Positions 24,869-36,839 of a DNA stretch of 64,000 nt are shown in pieces. Every line of letters starts with the position of its first letter. The first letter of the stretch is position 1. The stretch is from Synchiropus splendidus (lineage: Eukaryota > Chordata > Actinopteri > Syngnathiformes > Callionymidae), in assembly GCF_027744825.2 (NCBI RefSeq), contig NC_071347.1:17905001-17969000 (forward strand). The letters are read 5' to 3'. The notes under the pieces are model-generated. The model worked only from the letters and a program-made list of their open reading frames with translations. It was not told the origin of the DNA and ran no database searches. The position numbers were made by a program, and so were the translations under genes.

Positions 24869-27800
24869 AATAATAGTTCATACTTTTGTACTATACAATT
24901 GCATCACATTTCTGAAACTTCAAAACTCAAAAGTGTTTTGACCGTTTGAGGTTTCGATTTAACTGAACGTCAGAGGCAGCTCAAGTTAAAAATTGCGCTC
25001 AACCTCCTTCACAAAATGTTTATCTTTAGAGGTGACAGGTCACTTTGGGGTTACAGGTCACTTGAGCCTCACAAAGACGGCTCATAAAAAACAGTCATAT
25101 ACATGTGCGGTCATAAAAAGCTGACTGACCAGCAGCAGAGCACAGCGTCCCACGCATGCCGTCGAAGACGTAGCACTAAGTCAGAGCTGCCCACTTAAAT
25201 CTCCACGTTCCTCATTCACTTTAGCTCACCAAACATGAAACTCCCCACAGGCAAGTAATGAATAATCATTAGCGAAAGGTCCACAAATTATTGATGTAAA
25301 ATAAGCAATGATTCTTTTTTTGTTTCGCAATTTATTGCCATTAACAAGTAACTTGCAATCCAATAAATGTCAGCATGGCTTTCAGTTAATTAAAGGGGAA
25401 GATATTATACAGTAATGCAGGGTGACGTTTATATCTCGATTTCCAGCGACGGCAATTTGCCGCCCAGCCTTTATTTGAAGGGACCCACAAATAATGGCTC
25501 TTAAGCCGTCAGTGGATGGACAGCGGCTCACATTAATGAAATTAGATCGGGCGGGATGGTGATCCAGGCGGCCGGCGATAGCTGCAGACACTTGTGCAAA
25601 CCTCCTCGTGTATGCACCATTAGAGCTGCTTGCTCTATACCTCCGCTGGCTTTACGCCTGCTATATATTTCCATTTCCGCCTTCACCTCTCCTGCACTCT
25701 GCCCAACAGGAGCCCAGTTAGACGTGAAGGCCTGTCATCTCGTCACGGAAACTTTTCCTGTTTGTCCCGAGCGTCGTAGGCAGCCAGTCAGTCCATCAGC
25801 CCTGCCACCACACACATACACCCTGACACATGTGTCCGCATCTCCCCCACTAACAGGGAGGTGTCACTTGGGGAGGCAGCTGCAGTCGCTGGTGTGACGG
25901 CTCTCCTCAAATCAGAGACCCTCGTCTCTGTCAACAGCAACCTGGCCCCGAGGCTACCACTGTCACACGGCGCGCGGCATCCCGGAGAGCGCGCGCACAC
26001 ACACACACACCGATGAGGGGGAGGAAGAGGAGGACGTCCGCGGGAGGAGGAGGAGGAGTTCTATCTGGAGAGATGATTACCTCTGCATAAGAGAGGGAGG
26101 AGGATGGGGAAGAGAAGATAAAGGGCCGGGAAAGAAACTTGGAAGTTTCCGTTCGAAACAGCAGGCCTGATGTTTGTCGTGACAGAGAGGCCCAATTATT
26201 ATGGGTGACAGTTTAGGGAAATGGGGTGAGAACGTGATAGGACAGAGGGAAACCCAGCCGATGGTTTTTGGACGCTAGTCCTTCAGTTCACGAAACCAAA
26301 CTCTTAGTTCTCTTAGTGAAGCTGATCTCTCTTTGGGCCTGTGAAAGATACCGTTTCTAAGAAGCGGCTCATTTCCCCTTTACACCTACATTTGCTAGTT
26401 TGTGTTAGTTTTGTTCGCAGAAAAGTCATAGGCAGAAAGGCTCTACAAATCTCAACAAATCCATGCAGCTTTAGGTCAAAGGTGGAATAGTTTGTGCTTT
26501 ATTTAGGGAGACGAATATCTCATTCTGTTCAGGCAATCTGAGGCGCCTGTTATTCAGTCAGTCTACATGCTCTTCACCTCACCTCTTGGACTGTCTGTGC
26601 GATTTTGGCCCCTTGTCTGAGTGAGCTTGAAACCACTTGCTTATCATGTGATTTATGCTCGCAGATGGATGATGACGTCAGATCAGAGGAGTCAATTGTT
26701 GCTGTGAAGTTTGGGGAATATGTCCAAGAAAAAAACATTTGTTCTCTTACTCTTACAAATAAAAGTGTGCTTCAGACATTAAAAAATAAAAAATAAAAAA
26801 AGACAGTGGTGATATAAGAGTCGTCAGCAGTATTATCTGCCTCCAGTAGATTTGAAAAATATATTTGTTTTGGCTTTAAGTATAAAAACTGTTTTGACAC
26901 TAAGAGTTGAATAGATTTAAAAGTAAAAAAAAAAAGAAGCTTTGTTTCAATGAATCTTAATATTTCCGAACTAATCTAAATTTAATTGTGAGAATAATAG
27001 TGAATATACTTTCATTTAATCGTTATAAATAAAGTCTCAATGCAGACAATAACATGACGAGCCTAAAAAAAGCCTTTTTTCCAGCGTCTCCCGCTCAGTC
27101 GGAGCACGAGTGACCCGACGTGGTGGCCGCAAACACCAGTGGCCCCTCTGCAGTCAGACAAGGTGCCGATATCGGAGTCATGTGACAGTGACTTCCTGTC
27201 TGCGTGTCAGACTGAAGCTGAAGGCTCGTCAATACGACGTGGCGCTCACGTGCCTCCTTTTCTCCTGAAAGAGAGGAGAAGAATGAGGAGCCACTCTGAC
27301 CTCCACGCGTCAGCCGCTTTGTCCGTTTCACATTCAGCCTGGCAAGTTTCAGGATGGTGACGGACGTGATCCGCTTTGTGAGCTTTATCTTTGTGACGTC
27401 ATCGCTGTGGAGACGGACATCAATAAACGTGTGTGGCGCGTGAGAGGAAATCGGAGACCTGCAAGTACAAATGATCCGTGGCATCTAAAATAATCACTTT
27501 AAGCATGCCGTAACATTATGACTGCACCATTTTTCAAATATTTTCTGTGAAAAGAGCATTTAAATATCACATTATTATTATTTTATCTGCGATATTTCGT
27601 TTTTTTGTCACAAGCTATTTTGAAGATCGAACGTGTACAGGTTGTTATTCAATCCGATTTATATCTGTTAATACGCGAAATAATCCAAATATCAGGAGTT
27701 ATTTTTCAGTCGTTTCTTAACTTTTTAAGAGCGAGCAGACGCGATCTGAGGCCGTTCACAAAGCCAACACTGCCTCCCTGTGGTCAAAAGTCATATTGAA

Positions 27801-28545
27801 CCAAGAACCCACTGAGGCTCTCAGTTTCTCCTTTTTTTCACTTTAGAGAAGAGCTGATAGTAGAAGTTCAAACGCAACAATATCATCAGATTAAGTTTTA
27901 TCTTTGTTGTGGAGTGGCGGCCTCCCGTTGCCATGACGACGACCCATCCCATCGATCACATCCAGGTCCCCACTGGAGGGTCTAATTCATTTACGAACCT
28001 GTCATTCCACATCATTGATTAAGTTGTCCTTCGTCCAGCGTTAATTATATGCAAAGATAAAAGATTTTCTCATTATTGTGTCTAATCTAATGAGAGGCCT
28101 TGTACTACAGCGCGGCCCGGTTCAGAGGTCCAGACTCTTGACCTTGGAGGGCACGGCTGCAGACGGCTGAGTGTTTTTAATGAGACGCTGCAGAGTCTGA
28201 GAGCGTGGCACGTGTGCGGCAGCAGGCTGCTCAATAGAACCCAGAGTCGCCCACCTCTATTGACGTCAGCTCAGGACGCATCAGCCCTCACATCTTGTCA
28301 AGTCGTATTCCACCAGGCATTTGTGGGTTGGTTTGAGATGCTACAGATACAGACTGTGCAGCTCTGACTGAGAATTGAAGTCATTGCATTGGCACTTCTC
28401 CTTCTTCTTCATATGTTCATATCAAGGGCTGCCGGGTCCAACCTCGACAACACACCTGACATGAGCGTTGATCCTCCTTGATGCCTTCTCTGCCCAGCAA
28501 CTTCATTCAACTCTTCATGGAACGTGTCACGCATGATGCAGACAA
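24869..28545. other. Gene-free interval, possible regulatory blocks
   Basis: No gene recognised. 25480-25570 has AATAATGG, CATTAATGAAATTAG and sparse CpGs. 28010-28110 has TTAATTATATGCAAAGATAAAAG and TAATCTAATGAG. Both resemble conserved non-coding elements. A purine-rich GAGGAGGAGG stretch spans about 26010-26130. Confidence 0.35.
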
Positions 28546-29099
28546 GGGCAAGTGTGACCCGGGGGCCACAAGTGGCCCTCAACTATAAGGCCCTCATGAT
28601 GTCAGCGTGAAATATGTCATTGACAATGTGTGGTAATGTACCATTCGTTTTCTCTGTTATATTGAAAGTAAATGTTCCAGAAGGACCTTTTCTATGTCTT
28701 TCAGTTATTCATTTCAAACTAGCCCAATGCTAAACACCTTTTGCGAACTGACTGATGGTACATTTTTGTCCTTGCCGTTTAAATTCTACACTTGCAAACA
28801 TTTTCATATGCATATTTTTTGTGAATATTTCATGGTGTATTTCTGTCGGTTTATTTAAGACATTTTAGACTACATGGCCTTTCACAAATATATTCGAAAA
28901 TATTATTTTATTTATTACTTTTTCATTCCAGCAAAATTATGTTGTTTTTTTTAAATCTTACTAATAATTCAAGGATTTATTCATTTATTTGCCCAGAAAT
29001 TATACCTTTATTATTTGTACCTGTTTCCTATTGTAAGATTTCTTTTTCTTTTATACATTTGCACTTTTATTTTAAGATTTTTCAAGAGTTAGATGGACC

Positions 29100-29336
29100 A
29101 TAATTTTTATAATAAATGAATTAATTGAACTTACACTCCTAGTTGCACTTTAATTATTTGCACTCTCGTTGTTTACTTGACACCTGTGTTTCTGTTGTTG
29201 TTTATGTTATTTATGTTGTATTTTATTCATGGTTTAATGTTGTATATGTCACCGCACGGGTCGTCGGGTAATGACATTTCAGTCATCTGTATGTAATGCA
29301 TATGGCAGAATTGACAATAAAAACTGCCTTACCTTA
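29100..29336 (+). mobile_element. 3' terminus of a LINE-type retroposon
   Basis: A T-rich 3'-UTR-like sequence ends GACAATAAAAACTGCC followed by a short TTACC-type tandem tail (CTTACCTTACCTT). This is the common structure of fish CR1/L2/Rex 3' ends. No reverse-transcriptase frame is preserved upstream. The hAT MITE at 29345 sits at its very end. Confidence 0.55.
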
Positions 29337-29344
29337 CCTTAATT

Positions 29345-29708
29345 CAGTCCTTCTCAAATAGTGGGTTCTGGGGGGTCATGTGACCTCAGGGAACATACCT
29401 TTTTTTTGCCGTACTAGAATAAAGTGTAATTGCACATCCACATTTCAGTGAAATTGATGCGCTTAAATAAAGTCTTTTCTGTAACAGGCAAAAACATTGT
29501 TCATGCAGTTATTCTTTATTGTAAGTTGATCTATATTCCTTTCTTTTTTTCTTTTCTTTAACGTTAACAAGGACACAATGTTATGCAGTGTTGTACTTAC
29601 AATCATTTTATCCACAAATGATACTTTTTCAGAGGCGGCGGAGAGTTGGGGGGTGCCAAACGTTTACTTCGCAACAGGGGCGCAACAGAAAATAATTGAG
29701 AAGAACTG
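29345..29708 (+). mobile_element. hAT-type MITE, copy B, with TIRs and 8-bp target duplication
   Basis: The left end CAGTCCTTCTCAAATA and the right end, reverse complement CAGTTCTTCTCAATTA, form inverted terminal repeats. It is flanked by CCTTAATT (29337-29344) and CCTTGATT (29709-29716), 7 of 8 identical, the 8-bp duplication expected of hAT transposases. No coding capacity. 364 bp. Confidence 0.8.
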
Positions 29709-29797
29709 CCTTGATTAATGAAAATAATTTTGTAATAAATGAATCAATAGCTGACAGTTCATCGGCGCTTGTTTTTTATGACCACTAGAGGGAGACA

Positions 29798-29803
29798 TTT
29801 ATT
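29798..29803 (-). terminator. Candidate AATAAA polyadenylation signal of the flavoprotein gene
   Basis: Minus-strand AATAAA about 320 nt after the stop codon at 30125-30127. It is the first canonical hexamer I see downstream. Confidence 0.45.
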
Positions 29804-30124
29804 AAGGACACAAACAGTTGAGCGAACACAGTTCTCGGCAACACCACAAAAAAATTAAAAATAAATAAAATAAAAATACGCTGAATCTGTTTGTTCAAAC
29901 TTAAATCTATACGACTTTGAAATACCAATAATAACAACAACAGTAATAATAATAACAATAATGATAATAATAATATGAAGGGTTTTTGCGAGTCATAATT
30001 TAAGGGTTATGAAAATGAAATTATGGCGGGTCCAGTATTTCCATTCACCATCATCATCATCACCTTAATTCCATGTTAAATAAGTTACGGTTGCAGAGTG
30101 GAATGTTCCAGTGAAGCAAGAGCT

Positions 30125-33100
30125 TCAGGAGAACATGGAGTCAGTCAGGCCTGTGCTCTTGAAGTCCTCCGAGACGCGTCTGGAGTGCTGCATCTTGGCT
30201 GACAGCGCATCCAAAATGTCGTTCTGGTCCACAGCAGTGGCTGTTTTGTAGATGAACGCGCCCATCGACTCCAACCCTCGCATTCCTAGATTCACCCCGC
30301 AGCCTGGAGGAGAGAGAGCAGAGGGTGAGAATGAGGCAGAGTTGCCCTCAAAAGTCGACCTGAGAAAAGTAGATAACTCCTTGAATAAACGGTAACTGAG
30401 TTCGTCAACTAACCCTTGAAGAAACTCTGTAAAGCAGCAGCGGTACCTGTGTCGAAGTTGAGGACGCGAGCCGCTTCCCCCTCCACGGTCACTGCGACGT
30501 TGTCGCCCTCGATGAACGCGGCGCTGACGCGACGGTGCGACAGCTGGATCTCAAACAGTCGCCTGCTGCACTGCATGTGGTACAGAGTCATGTCGTTGAG
30601 GCGGGGCTCGATGTCCGTCTTGTACGCGTTGAAAGACTGATGGAAAACGTTCTTCATAATCTGTAAGGAAAGAACAGGAAAATATGTTTAATAAAATAAA
30701 TAAACCTTCGATTCAGATCAGACCGCGGCTTCAGGACTGTGGTTGTAACCATCGTAGGAAAAGAAGTAGGAGTATTAGTAGTGACAGATGTGGACATTTG
30801 AACACTGTTCTTAGATACTACTGATAAATCGTGGGAAAATATGAATATATCAATAATAATACAATCATTACAGTAAAGCTATGTAATTACTAGTTCTTGT
30901 AATTGTAGTAAGTAGTGGGAGTAGATATTGGATGAGATGGTTGCAGGATTGTTGGGCTGAGTTCATTGCAATATTAGTCACAGTAACAGCAATGGCAGTA
31001 ATCTGTGTAGTTGCAGTACAGTAGACATAGCAGTAGTAGACATAGCAGTAGTAGAAGAAGCAGTATTAATAGTAGTTGATGTAGCAGTAGTAATTACCAA
31101 CATCAAATTTATGACAGCTTTCCGAAGTAGTTGTACACATAGTAGCAGTCGTATGCAGCAGTAGCAATAGTATTACTTGTCAAAGACGAAGTACTGTCTC
31201 TAGTAGAGGTAGTAGAAATGACAGTTGTATTAATGGCAGCAGTAGAAGTATCAGTACATTCACATGAGTAGTAGTAGAATTAAAGGCAGTGGTGCATGTA
31301 GCCGTAAGTGGTATCCTACAAAATGAAAGTACCGGCAATAATGCAGCGGTATATGGGAACAATAGGAGCACAGGTGATAGGAGTCGTGACATTAAGGAAC
31401 CCACAGCAGCTGTGCTCTCGAGTGGTCTGAACCAGAGTGTCAGTAGTAGTATTCATGCACAGGAGGAAACTGCAGGAGGTAACTTTGCAATACAGTATTA
31501 AATGTGATTTATCAACGATTGGACACTGTGAATTCAGGTGGTTTATTCCGACAGACGTCCAGAGGACACTCAGCTGTTGAATCTATCTTGTACGTTTCCA
31601 CTCGCCGTCACATGACTGAAAATACGAAGGTGGATGACATTTAAATCAGCCGTCGATCATTGCGCTCTCCAGCTCTTCCCTCCTTCGTCCACTCTCACGT
31701 CGGTTACCAAGTAACCGAACGCACGAGTGGTCGGCCACATAGCAACAAGCTCTCCAAGAACGCTCTTGATCTGAACCTGCGCTCACTTCCAGGATCAGAC
31801 AAACACTCGACAGGAGAGTAAATCAAACCGGCCGCTCGTTCTGACGTCAAACACTTGCTGTTGTTGGGCTCCATGTATCCGCTGCTGAGGGCCAGACGAC
31901 GCTGGCTCTGCTTGGTGAAAGGTGGCGAGGAAGGAGGCTCACTCATGTTGTGACTCACTGTGCCTCAGCACAGAGGTGTGTGTTCGGCAGCAAGAAGAGA
32001 AGCTCTCACCGAGGAGTTGGCCGTGTGTCTGAGGAAGCGGACCATCTTGGTGTCGTTGGCGCGGCACACCAGAGCCATGTAGCGGTTCCTGAAGGTTCCG
32101 TAGATCTTCAAGTGGAATCCAGGTTTGGCTGTGGGGTTTCTGTGCTCCCGGACCGACTCCACTCCGTAGGCAGACAGGTCGAAGTACAGGCTGTGGGCCC
32201 GGATCTCTGGGGTGGGCACCTGAAGAGAGCAAGAGACTATGGTTCCATATGGTGGACCTGCTCATGAGCTTCCACTCCCTCCACCTGCAGTCACCAGTGC
32301 ACCTGGCTGCATTCACAATATTGTTCTTCTGCACGCCATTTAGTTTACATTTTCGTCACGCTGCTCCTTCCGGAGCTTTTGTTGTAGAGACGCGTTTCGA
32401 AAGCCAAAACGTGCAGCCTGACCGGGAACGGTGTACTATTACTTTTATCTGACCTTGGTGCCAGAATTCCAGGGATAGTCCAGAACCATTGTTACCCATT
32501 TTTCCCATTGAAAATGAATGGGAAGAGGATTCAACACTTTAGAAATTTGCCTCTACTTCAACAGCTCGCAGCTCCCCCAAACTTCGGCCGAGAAACTCTG
32601 TGAGAATCTCAAAACGCAGCCGCACTCGTCCTCTGTTGCCCAAAAAAACAGATCAGAGCCAAGTAGTATCGTTTTTCCACAAATTGGGCTCAAAGACCCT
32701 GAGATTTGCCAGAAATCGAAAAGTTAGCTTGAGCAATAAAGCTGGTTAGAGTGGAGCAGTCGAAATCTGGTCATGTCGAGTTTCTAAACTGCGATAGCTG
32801 CCAAACGGTGAGACGCAGAAACATGAAAATAACCAGTTTTGTAGTCACACTTGTCCTCTCTCGTAAAATGTGCTCAGAATTATTGTAGCATTTTCTCAAT
32901 TAGCGTGAAAGACGCCAACGTGAGGTCAAACCGTTTTTGCCATATTGAAAATGCATTGGAGCTCTGTGGCTGCTGCTCGAAAATCGCGGCAAAGTTAGTC
33001 GTTTTCAACTTGCCATCCTGGCCAAACCATAGCCTGTAGACTCATGAAATTTGGAGATGAAAGCCTCAGGATATTTGATTCTGCGATTTTTCTCTATCTG

Positions 33101-35164
33101 CTATGGTTTCCAAGATACAGCCGTGTGAAAGGGGGGGGGCGTTGCCCTGGCGACGGAGTTGCAGAGTAGGGGAAAGGTCACAGCCTGGTCAAACTGCAGC
33201 CCCAGACACTGGGGCATATTTTTTGAGATAGAGACGTTGTTCAAATCTGCAAATGTAGCTGCAGGCCTCCATTGATAGCATGAGCAGCGCGGTCGCACAC
33301 AGTGCATTCACAAGCTGTTCATTCATAAACGGCAGCGTCTACTCTTGACATTAATATAGTGCTCATAACTGTCTGGTGCTCTGCTGCAACTGCAGTGAAT
33401 GATACAAACTGTTATTAAAACACGGAAGAAACTTGTGAGTGACTATTGGCTGTCAATTGAACTTTATGAGGCTTGCTAACGCAGAGGTGTCCGGCACCGT
33501 ATCCTGTTTCGACAGCTTCATTTTTAAAACAAACAAGAGCAGCTTGATCATTAACTCAGGCGACGCATGCAAGTGTGTCCACCTGTCTCTGGTCCAGACG
33601 CTCGATGGCGGCGTTGGCTCCGTAGGCGTGACAGGACTCCACCGTGTAGTCGGAGCTGATTCCTAAAACCGAGCAGGAGTCTCCACACGAGCCGTCCGCC
33701 ACCACGATCACACGAGGCCACTCGGCGCGGGGGATCCGTCTGAGGAAGTCTTCTGTGAACTGAGACGCCACAGCCGTCATGAAAAGGCTGTGAGCTGTGT
33801 TGGTTTACATTCTGTGGGGCGACGGCCGCATTCAGCAATGGAAGTCTGTAGTAGAAAAACTACTACTTTAGAAAGAAGTTAAGAACTATAGAGCTTTCAA
33901 AGAAGCCTGAGAAAAACAGCTGAACAACAAAATGGATGGTTCAGTCAGGAAAACCTGTTGAAATGTCAACATGAGTTTGATGTAATCGGTTGGTTCTCTG
34001 CCATGACACAAATATTCACTGAACATGAATCCAGTGTTTGGACAGAGCTGAGGTTACACGCAAGCTGCTGTGACACCAGTGGAGGTCACGCTGGTGTCAG
34101 CGGGTTACTCCTTTGTTCTGAGTCGTGTGAGGGGAACGGACTGTACTCATGCTGCTCGTGTGGCATTCAGGGAACACCAAAATATATTTGTCAAGTATAA
34201 TATGAATTGTCTTGTCTTGTTTTGTTTTGTTTTGTTAACGCTAACTTTATTTGTTTAAATTTCGATTTTAACTTTTGTTCAGTTGTTTCGCTTTATTTTG
34301 TTTTTTTTTTCTCTCATGTACATGTGTATGTCTTCCATTTCAGTTTGGTTGAATACATTTCTTTTTTAATAGATTAGATGTTTCTTTAATTCTTGTATCA
34401 TATTTTCTATCTCTATTTCTCCTTGCCATCACAAACGTTGGAAATTCCTAAAGAGTCACGATCATTGGACGAACAATTCCTTGCATATTGCTAATATATT
34501 CGGCAAATAAAACTTTGGAAATATTGATTCTGATTTCTCTGCTTTTATTGTATTTTTTTTTTTAATTAAATGTCCAATCAAAAGACCAATTTATTGTCCT
34601 TCGACATTCAAAACAAAGTTGCGCAACGAGCTTTAATTCCAGTCATTGTAGCCCTTTTACAACTTCCGTCGATGAAGTTCTGGAGTGACGTACCTTGGTC
34701 CCCAGCTGGACCTTGACCTGGACCTCCTGCTTCTTCTGCTCCAGGATGCTGAGCAGATACTCCTGGAAGACTCCGATCCTGGTGAAGAAGTGCTCGTTGT
34801 GCCAGCAGCCTTCCATGTTATCGAAGTCCACCCCGAGCCCCAGCAGGAACCGGACACTGCGCGGGTCCAGAGCGATCTGCTGCGGTCTGCAGAGCAGCGA
34901 GCTCCGGTACCGCTCGTCCACTATCGTCAGCTTCAGCACCTTTCCGGAGCGGACAGCGACCAGTGCCGCCGTCAGTCCCACGGGACCGGACCCCACGATG
35001 AGCACGGAGACCCTGGCGCGCCACTGTCTGAGCGAGTCCACACTGACTTTGACCACCACGTAGACCGCCACGGCCAGCAGCGTGCTGACGGCGGTGTCGT
35101 AGACCAGGGTCTGGTGCTGCTCCTCGGCAGTCCCGGTGCTCCCGACTCCATCACCGGACACCAT
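30125..35164 (-). CDS. Membrane-anchored FAD-dependent monooxygenase-like protein
   Basis: Predicted flavoprotein hydroxylase; substrate unknown. Exons: 34694-35164, 33583-33759, 32010-32219, 30447-30660, 30125-30303. They sum to 1251 nt, 416 residues, all GT-AG and in phase. ATG at 35164. Residues 24-42 form a hydrophobic N-terminal anchor. The three hallmarks of group A flavin monooxygenases are visible: dinucleotide-binding GSGPVG (59-64) with acidic D83 ending strand 2, a DG motif (D179-G180), and a GD motif (G338-D339) followed by TGCGVNLGMRGL, the FAD ribityl-loop helix. A region near 98-128 loosely recalls the MICAL monooxygenase domain. I do not recognise a named vertebrate orthologue. 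A missed small exon cannot be excluded, though the joins read smoothly. Intron 3 carries degenerate AGT repeats. Confidence 0.82.
30890..31480. repeat. Degenerate AGT/GTA-rich repeat in intron 3 of the flavoprotein gene
   Basis: Irregular repetition of GTAGTAG, CAGTAGTAG and ATAGTAGTA over about 600 bp, interspersed with other triplets, suggests a decayed trinucleotide satellite. Open frames here are low-complexity artefacts. Confidence 0.65.
32450..33300. other. Unexplained balanced-composition block in intron 2 of the flavoprotein gene
   Basis: About 850 bp of non-simple sequence with a G9 run near 33130. It may be an old interspersed element because it contrasts with AT-rich flanks, but there is no second copy in the window and no TIRs or coding potential are visible. 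Confidence 0.3.
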
Positions 35165-36520
35165 CACACCGGCGGACCTGGACACAAGAACCAGACTTGC
35201 CCTGCTCCCTCTACTTCTGAGGCGAGTCTGCTCTCACTGCTGCTCTCACACGCTCGCTCTTTCACGCTTCCTCCCTCCCCTCCTCTCTATTTTCCTGTGC
35301 GCACTTGTAACAACTTTTTGAAAAAAAAAAAAAAAAAAAAAAAAAAAGACTAACAAATAACCACAGATCATGTTTCGCTTTGCACTTTACAATTTCTAAT
35401 ATTAAAAAAAAAAAAAAGCCCCATCCAATGTCTGGCCCGGGGGCCATTTGTGGCCCTTCACCAGCTCATGCTTCTGAACATCACAGCTGAGCATATAGAT
35501 AATGGTGGGAGCTCAGCGTATCCTTCTCCACTCCTCCACCAAAGTCCCTCACACATTGCGCGCATCAAACTCTCCGATGTTCTCACTGGACCTTCACACT
35601 TCGCACACCATCCTTCACAGTTATCCCGTTTAAGAGGCCAATATATTGAGTGCGCTCACATCTTCATCATCCTCACCAGCATATCGCACAAACCTTCACT
35701 ATCCCCAGACTCGATTTAGCAGCAGTCTCTGAACTGCTGATGCATACTTGCATGTCAATATCTTAGGGGTCTCTATCTACCTGAGGACGCTCCTTTCTTC
35801 TTCTCCTCCCTGCCATGGAGACACTTTACCATGGCGACAGCTGATGACATGTTGAACAGAAGCCTCACAACTAGTAACCGACAAGATGGGGCGGCGTGAA
35901 CTGATCTTGAAAGGGAAATATCTTTAGTGTTGCATGCATCATGGGACTTAGAGTGTGAGAGCGTCAACCCTGCAGAACAACAATGATCCACAAGTAAGTG
36001 GCAGGCCATGTGGAGTTATATAGCGGGCTGGAGGTGGCCCGCGGGCCTGGAGTTTGGTGAAATTTTCAAACTCCAAATGGAAGTACGGGTGTCTAGTGTA
36101 GCTTGTCTTCTCATCCTCGAGTGTCTTGGTCCAGAAATGCTCTGTAGAAGAGCAGAGGTGACTAACACTGGAGCTGCTGCCATTTGTCCTCAGATAATTG
36201 GTTTTCACCTCCAGCTCAGGTGCCTGGCAACCATCATCCTGTCCTGCCAGTCCGGATGAAAAGAAAATGGAAGGTCTAATTACAGCTCAGAGCTGACCTC
36301 TAACCGCGAACTCTGCTGGAGGAAGTGGACAGAGCCTCCTCCAGGAGACAGAGAAGAGATCAGGCTGGTCCACAGCCTCCTCAACTGTGAGACGTGGGAT
36401 GAACTGGAGCGAAGCTGACAGGGAACCTTTGTCAGTGCAGGAGTTCCTGGTCCACTGATCACACAGATGCACAAGACACGTCGCAGCTAGGATGAGAACA
36501 ACAACAACAAACATGGAGGA
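35165..36520. other. Upstream region of the flavoprotein gene with A-runs and GGCCCGGGGGCC-type repeat pieces
   Basis: A pyrimidine-rich likely promoter at 35165-35300, then A-runs at about 35320-35347 and 35404-35418. GGCCCGGGGGCC at about 35437 and GGCCCGCGGGCC at about 36037 are typical of degenerate hAT/ZBED-type fish elements; a similar CCGGGGGCC occurs at 28559. No gene. Confidence 0.4.
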
Positions 36521-36522
36521 AT

Positions 36523-36575
36523 CATCCCTGAACCAAAGCAAACAAAAGCAACCTGTTTGCTTTGGTTCAGGGATG
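36523..36575. repeat. 21-bp perfect inverted repeat with 11-nt loop
   Basis: Arms at 36523-36543 and 36555-36575 (first arm starts CATCCCTGAACC) are exactly complementary. The right arm is the beginning of the interspersed repeat at 36562-36830. The second copy of that repeat at 58937 lacks the left arm. Confidence 0.8.
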
Positions 36576-36830
36576 TTTTTCGCTACACAATGGCCAGGGT
36601 TTCCACTACTCTGAATGGACTTGAAATTCTTATACACATATTTTCAAGACATTAAAAGAGCTTTAGTTTAAATCAGGTGATATAAAAACTTGAATATAGA
36701 CACCAAACTGTCAAACTGATGCAAAATAAACAATATTTTGTTGTTTAAATGTATGTATCATTTGATTCAAATTCATTCAAATTGAAAAATGTGGCTCCTT
36801 GTTGCAAATATTCTTGTACCATTAAACTGC
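36562..36830 (+). repeat. Unclassified interspersed repeat, copy 1
   Basis: Matches 58937-59195 in the same orientation, sharing GATGTTTTTCGCTACACAAT, AAGACATTAAAAGAGCTTTA and AATTGAAAAATGTGGCT, with small indels. No coding capacity. Confidence 0.8.
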
Positions 36831-36839
36831 GATAAATTG

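Noticed and set aside
30890..31480. CRISPR-like or regular satellite array in the AGT-rich intron
   Set aside because: The repeats are irregular triplets with no constant unit or spacers; it is a decayed microsatellite.
31704..31958. Possible extra exon of the flavoprotein gene
   Set aside because: The flanking exons at 32010 and 30660 already join in phase 0, and no acceptor/donor pair gives a better product.
34685..35353. Long plus-strand frames over the flavoprotein exon 1
   Set aside because: Antisense shadow of a GC-rich coding exon. The minus strand carries the recognisable Rossmann motif.
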